Source: Undaria pinnatifida (taxonomy: Eukaryota; Sar; Phaeophyceae; Laminariales; Alariaceae). Taken from it: a stretch of DNA of 64,000 bases. The stretch's first letter is position 1. Every line of letters begins with the position of its first letter. The DNA lies in assembly GCA_012845835.1 (NCBI GenBank), contig JABAKD010000002.1, forward strand, positions 4,852,001 to 4,916,000. Direction: 5' to 3'. A program made the translations under genes and the position numbers. The notes beneath the pieces were generated by a model. The model was not told the DNA's origin, ran no database searches, and was given only the letters and a program-made list of their open reading frames with translations. Shown in pieces: positions 33,652 through 44,344 of this stretch.

Positions 33652-33965
33652 GTATTTTTTTTGTTTTTTTCTTGTTTTTTTGCATACATATCTACTTTTT
33701 TCCAGTTTTTAAACAAGCCGTGGTCTCAGGTGTCGTCCCTTTCCCCCCCCGGTTTTGGCCTTCAACTTTTATCGCACATATAGGGTTCAGCAATCCCGCT
33801 GCTCGTCGAGGTTTCAACGAGTGTTGCTAACGCACGCTCTCGCGCTTTCCGCAAGTCAATTTGTGCACAAGAAAAGTCCCCACGAATTTATACGAGTGAA
33901 TATGCACTCTGAGGGATTCCAGGCTCGAGGATAATAACTTGATACACCACCGGGGCGACCGAACC
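33652..33965 (-). mobile_element. tRNA-like SINE, copy 1 (internally deleted)
   Basis: On the minus strand it begins GGTTCGGTCGCCCCGGTGG and continues through TATCAAG, CTCGAGCCTGG, GTATAAATTCGTGGGGAC, TTGACTTGCGGAAAGCGCGA, GAAAGGGACGACA and GACCACGGCTTG. It ends in an A-rich tail, which is the T-rich stretch at 33,652-33,690 on plus. Compared with the copies at 39.56 and 56.23 kb it lacks the segment with the B-box-like GTTCGAATCC. Confidence 0.7.
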
Positions 33966-36104
33966 AAGCGTGTATTAATACGTGGTGCTAGCTGCCTTAT
34001 AATAATTGTATTTTCCAAGGAACAAGGAGAAAATGACGATCAATACTTGTAAGCATCAGACATAACATAAAAATCAAAATACACTCCATCCAGCTGTGAG
34101 ATCGAATGTTTTGTAATATTGTGAGCAGACGTGAGGTGCTTGCATAGGCGCCACAGGCCGCACCAGCAGTGTCACGGGTCTGGTTTGCCTAGTACTACTG
34201 AACAATTCCTCGTTGCCACCAACCTTCGTGAATCATTGTTATTGAAGAACATCGTCATTATTCAAATCCACTAATTATTGAGTGGAGTGTGTGTGCTACT
34301 ATTATAATAGCCCGGAACCCTCTACAAGCGAGTGGTAGTTTTTGCTTTGTTTTCGTCGATTTCAAATGGGGGGAGCGCGAAAGCGACAAGTAATGACTTG
34401 CTGTCGTCATGTTTTTTTCTTTTTGATCCCTTATTTATCTCCTCACCGACCTTATGCCGGTATCTCTTCTTCCTCTTCTTTGTGTTATTTATGTCCGTGA
34501 AACATCAGTTATCTTTTTTTTTTTTTTTTTTTTTTTATCCTCCGGCGGATGGGGAAAAATAAAGCTTTAGCTCACCACACTTCCGCGTATTTTCATACGC
34601 GTCGTGTGTCGATTTAACTCAGTTGCTTTCGCAGCCCAACGCTAGCTGGCGCACCCTTCGAGTCCCATTGTAGGTATAGCGTAAGCTGTCCCTATCAGTG
34701 GTCTTCGTTACAACCCCGGCAGCGCAAGCTGCCGTTGTTTCGTGAGCACTGCTGTTTTGTCCGTGCAACAGTTGTAATCTTCGTGTTGTTTTGTCCGTGC
34801 AACATAGGGGTACAGCAGTATATGTTCCTCTTCGGCACGTAGTATGTTGTTCTTTCGGTCTTTCCTTTCCGTCCCCCTTGCATCACATCTTTCAGACCCC
34901 ATGCCGCCGTTTGTTTTGCTTTGTTTTCTTTTTTTCTCCTCTTTTTTTCTTTCTTTATTATCTTTCCCTCCCCCAGGCGGTCCTTACATTGCCGGGCGGA
35001 GAGGTACTTATCCGATTCCGCGCCATCTAGTCTCTTGTCCCGGCTGTCCCTGCCAAAAAAACTTTATACAAAGTATGAATCTAGTTGCCTCAGACCCCCT
35101 CAAAACATAATATCAACTCCTCTACCCCCCCTGCGAAAACAACTATATATATAAACTCCTCTTCCCTCTCCCCCTCTCGCCCCCCCCGCGGCACCTCCTT
35201 ACCCAGGTCACCGCTGCTTCCTTTTCCGCTCTCGCCAGAATCTCCCTCCCCTCTTCTACCCGCTCTATCCCCCCTTACGTCCACTCACAACGAACGCCGT
35301 CATCGCCATAGTCATTACCTCGAGCACGTTAATCCGCTACTACGGCTCGCCGCCCTTTTACCATTCGGTTCTGAACCTCTTCTCGCCGGTCGAATCTCCA
35401 GGAAGGATACACCGGTCTCCATGCACAACCCCCCAATTGCTGTCAAGGATGCGTCCCAAAACCATGTCCTACTCGGCCGCTGCTTAACGAAGCTAAACGA
35501 CAGTGCTATTGTCCCCCCCCTCCCGTACCCTCCCCCCTTTCCCAAAATCCTCTCCACCCCCCCCACGTCCGCCATGAATTTGCGCGACCGTCGTAAAACC
35601 TGCTTCGCTTCCGTCCGCTTCCTGTACCTACCCCAGCCCCCCGCTGCCTCCCGGCCTGCTCTGCCCCATCAAGATACAGATTACAAAGCTGCATACGCCT
35701 GCGAACGAAGTACCGTCCGGGCCGGATCACAAAGAACGCGTGGTGCAACTTCCTTCCAACAGTAACACTTCCCGCACCGATACCGACTGCTACTCCTCCG
35801 GCCACCCTACAAATCGCCCCCCCCCCCCACTAGAAAACGTTACATAAACTGCTCTACTCCCCATCCCTCCCTCGTCCCCCCGGTCGTCGTCCCTGCCCCC
35901 AAAAACAATAGTCTATATATCAACTTCGCTAATATTAACGCACGGTACTTTATCCTCCCCCCCCTCCCCCCACCGTTACCGACTGGTGCTTCGTCGGCCA
36001 CCGTGCAAATCGCCCCGCTCAGCCACTAGCTCGCCCGCCACCCACCTCTCATCCCCCCCTCCTCCCCCCCCCCCCCCCCCCCCTCCTCTCCCCCCCCCCC
36101 TTTT
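33966..36104. other. no convincing gene; family E scrap and C-rich stretches
   Basis: 34,072-34,125 is a 5' fragment of family E (CCAGCTGTGAGATCGAATGT). A 22-bp T-run lies at about 34,512-34,535. From 35,100 on, the plus strand is increasingly C-rich. A 226-codon plus frame (35,085-35,765) is Pro/Ser/Leu-rich but has a mixed middle (MHNPPIAVKDASQNHVLLGR), and a minus frame overlaps it. Neither shows a domain I recognise. Confidence 0.35.
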
Positions 36105-37860
36105 TAAGAAACTAAATATATATCAGTCTGACAAAGCCCACCCCAAAAACAATATATTATACCAGGTGCGTATTAAATCCTCTCCTCCCTTTCTCCCCCC
36201 TCCTCCTCCCCCCTCCCATGCCAAAAATCTATATGCGTATGTCTGTTTGACCAAGCCCCTCCCAAAACAATATATTATACCAGGTTAATACAAACTCCTC
36301 TCCCCCCCCCCCCCCCCCTTCCCTGCCAAAACCCATAAGTATGTATCAGTTTGACCAACCCCCCCCAAAAACAAAATGGTATATAGGGTTTTATAGTTTC
36401 CGCGCACAGACTGCCTAACATCACCCTTTTGACCCTGATAGCTACACTGTAGTTGCAAGGGGAGTCGCCGACCTATATCCTTAATGAGGACACACGACCC
36501 GTAATCGCGCGATCGGAGTATCACACACAGCTTGCAAAGATGAGTTTCGACAAAATATTCGATCTCACAGCTGGAGTGTATTTTTATTTTTATAATATAT
36601 ATATGAACCCCTCCCCTCCCCCACCTCGCCCCGGCAAAATTATATATATATTAACTCTACCCCCCACCCCCCTCCCCCTCCTCCCCCCGGTCGCCCCCCC
36701 CCCCCCCCCTTCCGCTGCCAAAAATTATATGTATGTATCCATTTGACCAAGCCCCCCCAATAAAACAGTATATTTTACATACGAACTCCTTTCCTCCTCA
36801 CCCCCCCTTCTCCTCCCCTGCCCGCCCCGCCAAAAAAAAATATATGAAGTCATTCTTCCCCCCTCTCCCCTGCCAAAAAATTATGTGTATATATCAGTTT
36901 GATCGAGCCCCCCCCAAAAACAATATAGTATATATATTAACTCCTCTCCTCCCTCCCTCCCCCCCCCTCTCCTCCCCCCTCCTCCGCCAATAATATATGT
37001 ATATATCAGTTTGACCAAGCCCCTCCAAAAACAATATAGTATACCAGCTATATATGAACTCCTCTCCTTCCCCCCCCTGCCTCCCTCCCCCTCCCCCCTC
37101 CCGTTACCCCCCATCCCCTGCCAAAACCTATATGTGTATATCCGTTTGACCAAGTCCCCCCCCCAAAACAGTATATTATATATGTATGAACCCCTCTCCT
37201 CCCCACCCTCATCTCCTCCCCCACCTCGTCCAGCCAAAATAATATATACATGAAATCCTCTCCCCCCCTCAGCCCCCCCCCCCCACCCGTCGCCCTCCCC
37301 CCCTCGCCCTCTCCCCCCTCCTCCACCCTCCCCCTCCCCTGTAAAACATATATGTATGTATCCGTTTGACCAATCCCCCTCAACAAAACAATATATTATA
37401 TTATAGAAATAAAGAAAACACTTCAGCTGTGAGATCGAAGATTTTGTCGAAACTAATCATTGCAACCTCCCCTCCCCCCCCCCTTCCCCCCGGTGGTCGT
37501 CCCCCCCCTCCCCCTGCCCCCGCCCCCCCCTCCCCCCCCCCTCCCCTTGAAAACTATAGGTATATCTCAGTTTGACGAAGCCCCCACACCATAAATTGGA
37601 CTGAATAAATAATATATCAGCTCCTCTACACACCCTATCCTACCCCACCCCCGGCCAAATAATATGTACATACACAAACTCATGTACTCCCCCTCCCCCG
37701 CTTCCCCCGGGCGATCCTCCTCCCCCCCCACCAAACTACTTATATACTCCATATATATCAAAATCTCTAATATTTGCGCCCGGTACATCATCCCCCCCCC
37801 TCCCCCCCTGTCCCCTGCCAAAAACTGTATATATGTATTTGGTTGGCCAAGTCCCTCCCA
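36105..37860 (+). repeat. C-rich minisatellite with conserved AT-rich core
   Basis: About ten units share a core of roughly 50 bp: ATATGTATATATCAGTTTGA, CCAAGCCCCCCCAAAAACAA, TATA(T/G)TATA. The cores are separated by poly-C/CT spacers of very different length and carry ACTCCTCTCC at the join. Cores lie at about 36,115, 36,228, 36,330, 36,725, 36,880, 36,992, 37,128, 37,348, 37,555 and 37,820. A family E copy (36,389-36,603, minus) and a short E fragment (37,408-37,466) interrupt the array. Pro-rich frames are artefacts. Confidence 0.85.
36389..36603 (-). repeat. family E core, solo copy
   Basis: On the minus strand this reads CACTCCAGCTGTGAGATCGA, TTGCAAGCTGTGTGTGATAC, CTCCGATCGCG, CCTCATTAAGGATATAGGTC, GGCGACTCCCCTTGCAACTA, CAGTGTAGCTATCAGGGTCA and GTGCGCGGAAACTATAAAA. 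Only the 5' core of about 200 bp is present, inserted into the C-rich minisatellite. Confidence 0.85.
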
Positions 37861-37879
37861 ATATATATATATATATTAT

Positions 37880-38590
37880 AAAAATAAAAACACACTCCAG
37901 CTGTGAGATCGAATATTTTGTCGAAACTCATCTTTGCAAGCTGCGTGTGATACTCCGATCGCGCGTATTACGGGTTGTGTGTCCTCATTAAGGATATAGG
38001 TCGGCGACTCCCCTTGCAACTACAGTGTAGCTATCAGGGTCAACAGGGTGATGTTAGTCAGTCTGTGCGCGGAAACTATAAAACCCGTTTCTGAGGGGGA
38101 CAAAGTCTGACAGCTGTGGAAGGAAATGCATCAGTTTATCAAGTGAATACTGTAAGTCGAATAACCGGTGAGGGGAGGGCGGAGCTTTTAAGGTTGTGGG
38201 GGCCTGATTTTGATCAAAAGGGGGGCGGGAGGGGGGGAGGGGGGGGAGGGGGGGGAGGGGACGGGTGGGGCAGGTCAATTTGTGCGTGGAAACTACAAAT
38301 CCTTCTTGTGGGAGAGGGGGGGGGAAATGTGCCGGGGGGGGGCGGCGGGCGGGGGGGGAGGGCTTCAGGTCGCATAGATGTAGGGGTTTGCTATACGCGT
38401 GGTGCTAGGTCTAGGCGATGGTGCGGGTGGTGGGGAAGGAGGGGGCGTTGGGGGCGGGGGTGGGTGGGAATTGCAGCAGCGGCATGGACGGCTCTAAAAC
38501 GATAGCGGGGCGATATCCAGGGCGTGGAAGTGTTTATTACTCTGGCGGATTTCGATATTAGGTGGGGCGTTTAAGCAAGAGAAAGCGAGG
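37880..38590 (+). repeat. family E, full unit
   Basis: A complete unit has four parts. First, the conserved core (CAGCTGTGAGATCGAATATT to CAGTGTAGCTATCAGGG). Second, the CGCGGAAACTATAAAACCCG module. Third, a ridge of GGGGGGAGG tracts of variable length containing GTGCGTGGAAACTACAAATC. Fourth, a 3' part with GGTCTAGGCGATGGTGCGGG, TTTATTACTCTGGCGGATTT and GGGGCGTTTAAGCAAGAG. Another unit follows head to tail at 38,622. Confidence 0.85.
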
Positions 38591-38621
38591 AGAAGAGAAA
38601 ATATATATATTATAAAAAATG

Positions 38622-39480
38622 AAAATACACTCCAGCTGTGAGATCGAAGATTTCGTCGAAACTCATCTTTGCAAGCTGTGTGTGATACTCCGATCGCGCG
38701 TATTACGAGTTGTGTGTCCTCATTAAGGATATAGGTCGGCGACTCCCCTTACAACTACAGTGTAGCTATCAGGGTCAACAGGATGATTTTAGTCAGTCTG
38801 TGCGCGGAAACTATAAAACCCGTTTCTGAGGGGGACAAAATCTGACAGCTGTGAAGGGAAATGTAACCTTTGATCAAGTGAATCTTGTAAGTCGAATAAC
38901 CGGTGAGGGGGGTGGGGCGGAGTTTTGAAGGACGTGGGGGCCTGGTTTTGATCAAAAGCGAGCGGGTTTGGAGGGGGGGGGGGGGGGGGGGAAGGGGGCA
39001 ATTTGTGCATGTAATCTATAAATCTTTTCGAGGGGATAAATCTGACGGTTTTGGCATCAGTATATTATTGGGGGCGGGGGGGGGGGGTTGGGGCGGGGGG
39101 GGGGGGGGGGGGGGGCGTGTGGGGCAGCTCAATATGTGCCTGGAAACTATACATTATTTTGAGGGGATACATGTGACGGTTTTGGAAATAATACATATAT
39201 ATCAACTGCTCTACCCCCCCCACCGCCCGTTAAACTTATACATATCAAGCTCTCTTACTTTACACCCAGAATTTTACCCCCCCCCCCCCCAACTCTCCTC
39301 GCCCTCGTCCCCCGCATCCTCCCCCCCCCGTCCCCTCCTGTCCCTCTCTTTTCCCCCGTCCAAAAACTCCACGTATATAATGAAAATAATATGCACTCTA
39401 GCTGTGAGATCGAACTTTTTTTCGAAACTCATATTTGCAAGCTGTGTGTGATACCCTAACCGCGTGTATACTGGGTATAT
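38622..39480 (+). repeat. family E, second tandem unit and fragment
   Basis: The core is nearly identical to that of the preceding unit. It is followed by two internal modules around GTGCATGTAATCTATAAATC (about 39,005) and GTGCCTGGAAACTATACATT (about 39,137), each preceded by long poly-G. A further 5' fragment starts at about 39,385 (CTAGCTGTGAGATCGAACTT) and stops at about 39,480. Confidence 0.8.
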
Positions 39481-39562
39481 CGTTTGACCCATCTATCGAC
39501 GACGTAATGTTAAGGAATTAGTGGGTCAAACCAATATATAATAGCTTACCCAAACTAATAGC

Positions 39563-39876
39563 CGGTCGCCCCGGTGGCGTATCAGGTTATCCTCGAGCCT
39601 GGTATAGGTCAGTTTCGTGAGTTCGAATCCCCTCGAGTGCATACTCGTATAAATTCATGGGGACTTTTTCTAGTGCACGATTTGACCTGCGGAAAGCGCG
39701 AGCGCGTGGGTTAGCAACGCTCTTTGAAAAATCGACGAGCAGTGGGATAGCTGAATCCTATGCGCGATAACAATTGAAGGCAAGAACCCGGGGGGGGGGA
39801 AAAGGGACGACATCTGTGACCACGGCTTGGCCAGAAGCTGGAAAGTAGATGTGTGTGAAAAGAAAAGAAAAAACCC
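39563..39876 (+). mobile_element. tRNA-like SINE, copy 2
   Basis: It starts GGTCGCCCCGGTGGCGTATC. An A-box-like TGGCGTATCAGG (39,575-39,586) is followed about 33 bp later by a B-box-like GAGTTCGAATCC (39,619-39,630), the arrangement expected of an internal RNA polymerase III promoter. The body continues with GGGGACTTTTTCTAGTGCAC, GCGGAAAGCGCGAGCGCG and GGGACGACATCTGTGACCAC, and ends in an A-rich tail (GAAAAGAAAAGAAAAAA). I infer a tRNA-derived SINE. It does not fold as a complete tRNA. Confidence 0.7.
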
Positions 39877-39879
39877 AAA

Positions 39880-40082
39880 CAAGGGGTTATGCCAACCATA
39901 CGTGTCTCCGATGTACGTAGGAAGACTACTACGTCCCACATGGAGCCATTCGATGCACTCCATGAGCATGATAATCTGAAACGTGGCAATGCTGAACCAG
40001 ATGCGTGACAAAATGATGGCCCACTGTAGTTTTTCTGGCGTTAGCTGCATATCGGGGGGAGGAGGAACAAACCAAAGTGGTA
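39880..40082 (-). other. possible fragment of a membrane-protein gene
   Basis: The minus frame reads [20 protein letters not shown], then a hydrophobic stretch ([10 protein letters not shown]) ending ECIEWLHVGRSSLPTYIGDT, then YGWHNPL. The codons look protein-like and the region lies exactly between the SINE tail and the truncated LINE. A helix with Gln in the middle followed by an E-x-x-E-W-type end is a pattern I associate with small membrane proteins of large DNA viruses and algae, but that link is weak. No start, stop pair or neighbours support an intact gene. Confidence 0.25.
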
Positions 40083-40094
40083 CGCATATAGTAT

Positions 40095-42300
40095 GTACGA
40101 TAGTAGCTGTAAAGCAAGTCAGGCGCCCTCCAACATACGCCGGCAAAGTACTCCTCAAAGTCATCGCGGGTCGCCCGAGTGACTATGGCGAACGCGAGAG
40201 CATTCTGCCGGAGGAACAGTGTGGGTTCAGACCCCAACGCTCGACGGTTGACATGATGTTCGTCGTACGACGACTGCAGGAACTGGCGCGGAAGAAGGAC
40301 ACCCCCTTGTACTTGTACTTTATCGACCTCACAAAAGCGTATGACCCCGTCGACCGAACCCTTCCTTGGGATGTCCTTGCTCGTTTTGGCGTGCCACCGA
40401 GAATGCTCGCCGTCATCCGCCAATTCCACGACGGTATGCAAGCATGCGTGCGGCTGGATGATGGAGAGTGCTCGGATAAGTTCGGCGTGGGGCAAGGTCT
40501 CAGATAAGGATGCGTGCTCGCGCCACTGCTGTTCAACATGTTTTTCACGGCGGTACTGCGTGTGGCCCAAAAACACTTCCTCGCTGATGCAGCCATCACG
40601 GACAACATGGTGAAGCTCCAACGAAAGGAGAAAGGCGACAAGAAAGACACTTCACGAAGAGACAAAGTCGACGGGCGGAGGGGGAAGGAGGGGAGGAGGT
40701 GCAGAGAGTGTGGGGTATGCTGTACGCAGACGATGCGGGCATCGTATCGCGATCACCAGAAGGGCTGGAGAGGATGATGACGGTGATCGTGACAGGGTGC
40801 TCGTCGTTCGGGCTTACGGTCTCGGAGTCGAAAACAGAGATCATGTGCCTGGAAACGAAAGGCGGGGGAAATGTGTCATTCACCATCAATGCAGCCGGCC
40901 AGGTATACAAACAACCGAGTTTGTGTACTTGGGCGGGGCTATCACCGCAGACAGAGACCTTAGCATTGAAATAACGCGGCGTCTTCAGAGGGCCTGGGCG
41001 TGCTTCCAGCGGTGCAAGAGGGGAATCTATGATCGCCCGGGTGTGCCCTTACGGCTGAAGGTGCGGTTGCTGAAAGTTGAGGTGGTCGAGACACTACCCC
41101 ACGGTTGAATGACGTGAAGCCCGAACAAGCCTGACTATGACAGGCTACGACGGGGTCACCACGCCATGTTCCTCCGATTCCTCGGATGGCGGAAACGGAA
41201 GCGCGATCACCACACCCTATCGTACGCCGACGCGCTTACCAAGGCAGCTTCCGAAAGAAAGAGGCGATAATGCTCATACGGAGGGTACAGTTTGCGGGAT
41301 TCGTAGCACGTATGGGGGAGGAGGGTCTGCCACACAGGGTGGTATTTGGGGAGCTTGTTGGGGGTAAGGGCTACTCAGGGGGGCAAGAGCAGGACTAGAT
41401 GGCTCATCTAAAGGATGATATGTCGGTCTTTGAAATGAGATTCGAAGGGTGGTGAAAGGCTGCTCAGAAGGCCGGCAGAGGGTTTCGACGAGTAGAGGAG
41501 GGAGCCGAGTTGTTCATGCGGAAATGGCATGAGGCGGAGAGACGCAGAGCTGCAGAGCGACACGCAAAAGATGGGGCAGCGCCATCCACCGTCGGCATCT
41601 CTATGCGGCCGGGGGGATGGGGGAGGGAAGGAGGGGGGAGGGGGAGGGGGGGAGAGGATAAGGGGGGAGGGGGGAGGGGGGGGAGGGGGGGAGGGGGAGA
41701 GGGGGAGAGGATAAGGGGGGAGGGGGGGAGGGGGGGGGAGGGCGGGAGGGGGAGAGGGGGGGGGGGGGAGAGGGGAGGGGGGGAGGGGGGAGGGGGGGAG
41801 AGGGGGGGGGGGGAGGGGGGAGGGAGGGAGGGGAGAGGGGGGGAGGGAGGAGGGGGGGAGGGGGGACGGGGGGAGGGGGAAGGGGGGTGTTATGCCCTAG
41901 AGACTGAAGTCTTGGTCTGGCCATCATCGTCTTGGAATTGGTGTGCCTTTCAATGGCCGTCACACGATAGCGTAAGACCGCCCGGACTATTTCGCCATGG
42001 TGCGTTCCATCTCCAGTGCCATTGATGATGCACTTGATACCCTCTATGAGCCCAATGCCGTCTTTAGTCAGTTGCTAGGGTCCGCTAATATGACATTTTT
42101 TTCTCTTTTTCTTTCCTTGCTTCCTCTTCTTGTCTCGTCTTTTCTTGCTTTTCTTGTCTTTTCTTTTCTTTACTTTCCTGTTTCGCTTTTCCGCTTTCTT
42201 GTCTTTTCTTCCCTTTATCTTCTTTTCTTTTCTTGGTTTCTTTTTTCTAATTGACTTGCGTCTGTCGTGCGTGTGCGTAGTGATATGTACTACGTGCAAT
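40095..42300 (+). pseudogene. LINE reverse transcriptase, 5'-truncated and broken (copy 1)
   Basis: A non-LTR-type reverse transcriptase. One frame has [20 protein letters not shown], motif A ([13 protein letters not shown], about 40,319-40,357) and motif B (QGLR, a TAA, then GCVLAPLLFNM, about 40,490-40,540). After a frameshift comes the catalytic LYADDA (40,720-40,737) and SSFGLTVSESKTEIMCLETK. Another shift brings EFVYLGGAITADRDLSIEIT and the downstream region. The order matches LINE reverse transcriptases, but there are several stops and shifts and the endonuclease part is missing. The C-terminal end runs into a G-rich minisatellite. A 3' region (GACTGAAGTCTTGGTCTGGC, TATGAGCCCAATGCCGTCTT, then a CT-rich tail) is shared with the copy at 47.4 kb. 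Confidence 0.85.
41611..41887 (+). repeat. GGGGGAGG minisatellite within the LINE
   Basis: This is an almost pure purine G/A tract of about 275 bp. It lies at the same place as the shorter G-rich tract (48,118-48,228) in LINE copy 2, so it belongs to the element and has expanded independently in each copy. The reading frame stays open across it as Gly/Arg/Glu. Confidence 0.85.
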
Positions 42301-42309
42301 ATACGCGCC

Positions 42310-42475
42310 GTAGTCTTTCTTTGGTGGCGAGCGGTATAGTCGGTTTCTCCAGGCGTGAGTTAATGAGAAGTATGCACCAATATGGACCTGACACATCGTA
42401 GGCTGACTCCCGATTTCACTTTTGTATGTTTCTGGTGGAGGCATGACTTGCGTCAGCTGTGATATATTCGTGTAC
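42310..42475. repeat. dispersed repeat, pair with 53,196-53,345
   Basis: Shared landmarks are GGCGAGCGGTATAGTCGGTT, TATGGACCTGACACATCGTA, GGCTGACTCCCGATTT, TTTCTGGTGGAGGCATGA and GCGTCAGCTGTGATA. Here it follows the LINE 3' end; at 53.2 kb it precedes a family E unit. I cannot assign it to a class. Confidence 0.7.
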
Positions 42476-43044
42476 CACCTTTGGTTTGTTTGCGTTTTTC
42501 TCTGGGGTGTTCCTCAGTTTCAGAGTGACTGGAGCCTGTCCTGCGACCACGGACTTGATAATGCGAGGTAATGTGAGAACAACAACAACATATACCAGGT
42601 ATAATTAATCGGAAGTGAGCGTACATATATATACGTATGCGTGCCTGAAAATACTGACACACACACGCTTCAAGACTCCCAAACCTTTTTTTTACTTCGA
42701 TCCTCCTACCTGGAGATCCGGGTAAAAAAAGCAGACACTTTCGTTTGTGTACCAGTTTTTTTACATCTGCAGAACGCAGACTTGGTGTTAACCTCGCCCC
42801 TTCGGTTTAGTCAGCATCTTGAACTTGCCGGCCTTCTTCTGCTGAACCCTGTATTGTTTGCCCAAGAAGGTGAGATAGCCACCCAAGAATCGACAGCTCT
42901 TTTTGCGCTGTCTTCACCTGGGTAGTGCTGGATTTGCCTGCGCCTGTAAGACTCGCAAACCGACTACCCGCATGCCACCCAGGAAACCAAACCAATGTCC
43001 AGATGAGATAATAAAATGCAAATTCCGGGTTGACCTCCCCGAAT
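42476..43044. other. no gene recognised
   Basis: Short frames only. A minus frame at 42,788-42,911 is very basic (RKKSCRFLGGYLTFLGK, then KAGKFKMLTKPKGRG) and reads like a real C-terminus, but it is only about 40 codons with no start that I can support. Confidence 0.3.
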
Positions 43045-44101
43045 TCCTCCTTCTCTATTGCTGCTGCTGCTGCTGCTGACTCGACTGCTGTGTAGCTGTT
43101 GCTGATGCTATATGCTCGACTGCTGTCGCTGCTGGTCTGTCATCTTCACTGGAGTGGCCGTTTCTGCCTGCTGTCGCTGCTGGTCTGCCAGCTTTAGTGG
43201 TGTGGCTGTTTCTGCATGTTTGGCTGCTGTTGCTGCCGTCGCAGGCTCCCTGCCCCTCTTCTGCAATGTACCCCCCCCCCTCCCCCCGCCGATTGTGGAC
43301 CCCACCCTTGCTGCGGCTGATGTGGTGCGCCCCCGCTATACTGATGCCCACCAGGGCCGTTGCTGCTGCTGTTATTGTTGTGCTGTACCCCCCCCCCCGC
43401 TATTGCCGCCCCTTGTTGCTGTGGTGCCTCGCCTTGCTGCTGCCTCTGCTGCTGCCCTCTACTGTAGTGCGTCCGTGCCGTGAGGCCGTTGCTGTGCCCA
43501 CCCATGGTGCTGCTGATGCTGCGGCGGCGTGCCTATACCGGGTCCCACGACGCCTGTGATGGCCCGGTAAAAACTGTGAGCTGCCTGTTTTTTCTGTCCC
43601 ACTCATGCCTCCTGCCGATACGAACTCCCTCCTCCCGCCGATGGGGGGGGCCGAGATTCCGCTCGAGGAACAAAAATGGTCGTGATAAAAGGGGCGGGAC
43701 ATGTTGCGTGGAACAGGTCTGCTCGCGGTGCCCATCCTCCCTGGCGACGTACGACTACCCCTAGCGTCTCTGGCTGGTGACATGCGATTACCCCTACCCG
43801 ACCCGTGCCCTCCCCGACCCGACCGCGTGTGAGATCCGTCGCGCTTCTCCTCTTGTCCGACACTTTGCGAGAACTGCGCGCTCCTACTCGACCTACTCAG
43901 GTTAGCGAGCGTATTCCGTCGCACTCTACCGTCGTTTGGTGTTGTCGACCTCTTCTCTGCTTCCTGTTGCCCCGATTCTTGAAAAAACCCCAAAAACCTC
44001 TTGACCCCTGACGTTCCTTGCCCGGTGCCACGGTCCGCTTCAGCTCGCGCAGGCCCTCGCCCTTTAGCTACCTCTTCTTGGCTACTCTGCTGCACCGACA
44101 A
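43045..44101 (-). CDS. candidate low-complexity gene, RG-rich then Gln-rich
   Basis: The minus frame 43,400-44,101 (233 codons, ATG at 44,101: MSVQQSSQEEVAKGRG) has a mixed N-terminus (VKRFLGFFQESGQQEAEKRS), then an Arg/Gly/Ser-rich region (RSGRGGHGSGRGNRM), typical of RNA-binding RGG-like regions, and a diverse end. Other minus frames continue downstream: a Gln/Gly-rich frame at 43,194-43,505, and one at 43,108-43,305 with a 16-residue tandem repeat (AETATPLKLADQQRQQ / AETATPVKMTDQQRQQ). Either the gene has introns I cannot place or it is broken by frameshifts. The CAG/CTG runs at 43,056-43,080 are microsatellite. No domain is recognised. Confidence 0.35.
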
Positions 44102-44344
44102 TCCTACGCTTCACACAGAGCTCTACAGTTTCTTGCTGACATGAGGCCCTTCGTTATCCTCTCGGCCTCATATTCACGTGGAACTTCATTTTCTCCATTA
44201 TTAACACGTACCAAACATCCCGCTATCCTACATGGAAAACCCCGCGAAATTTCATCTGGCAGGTCTACTCTGTTACCAGGTATATCTTTCTACCCGTTAC
44301 CCCCAAACGCTCAAACACCAGGTTGCCACAATGACAACCTTGCT

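Noticed and set aside
34512-34560. Poly-T run as a retroposon tail
   Set aside because: A T-run of about 22 bases stands next to unique sequence on both sides. No body or target-site duplication could be found.
37880-38060. Hammerhead-type ribozyme in the family E core
   Set aside because: GTCGAAACTCATC looks suggestive, but the required CTGANGA core box is not found at a workable position on either strand.
39563-39640. A true tRNA gene
   Set aside because: A- and B-box-like words are present, but the acceptor and T stems do not pair properly, and the homologous copies extend into a shared body with A-rich tails. SINE is the better reading.
41601-41963. Proline-rich or glycine-rich extracellular protein
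   Set aside because: The frame is the translation of a pure G/A minisatellite inside a dead LINE. The same applies to the Pro-rich frames at 48.9-49.6 kb over poly-G.
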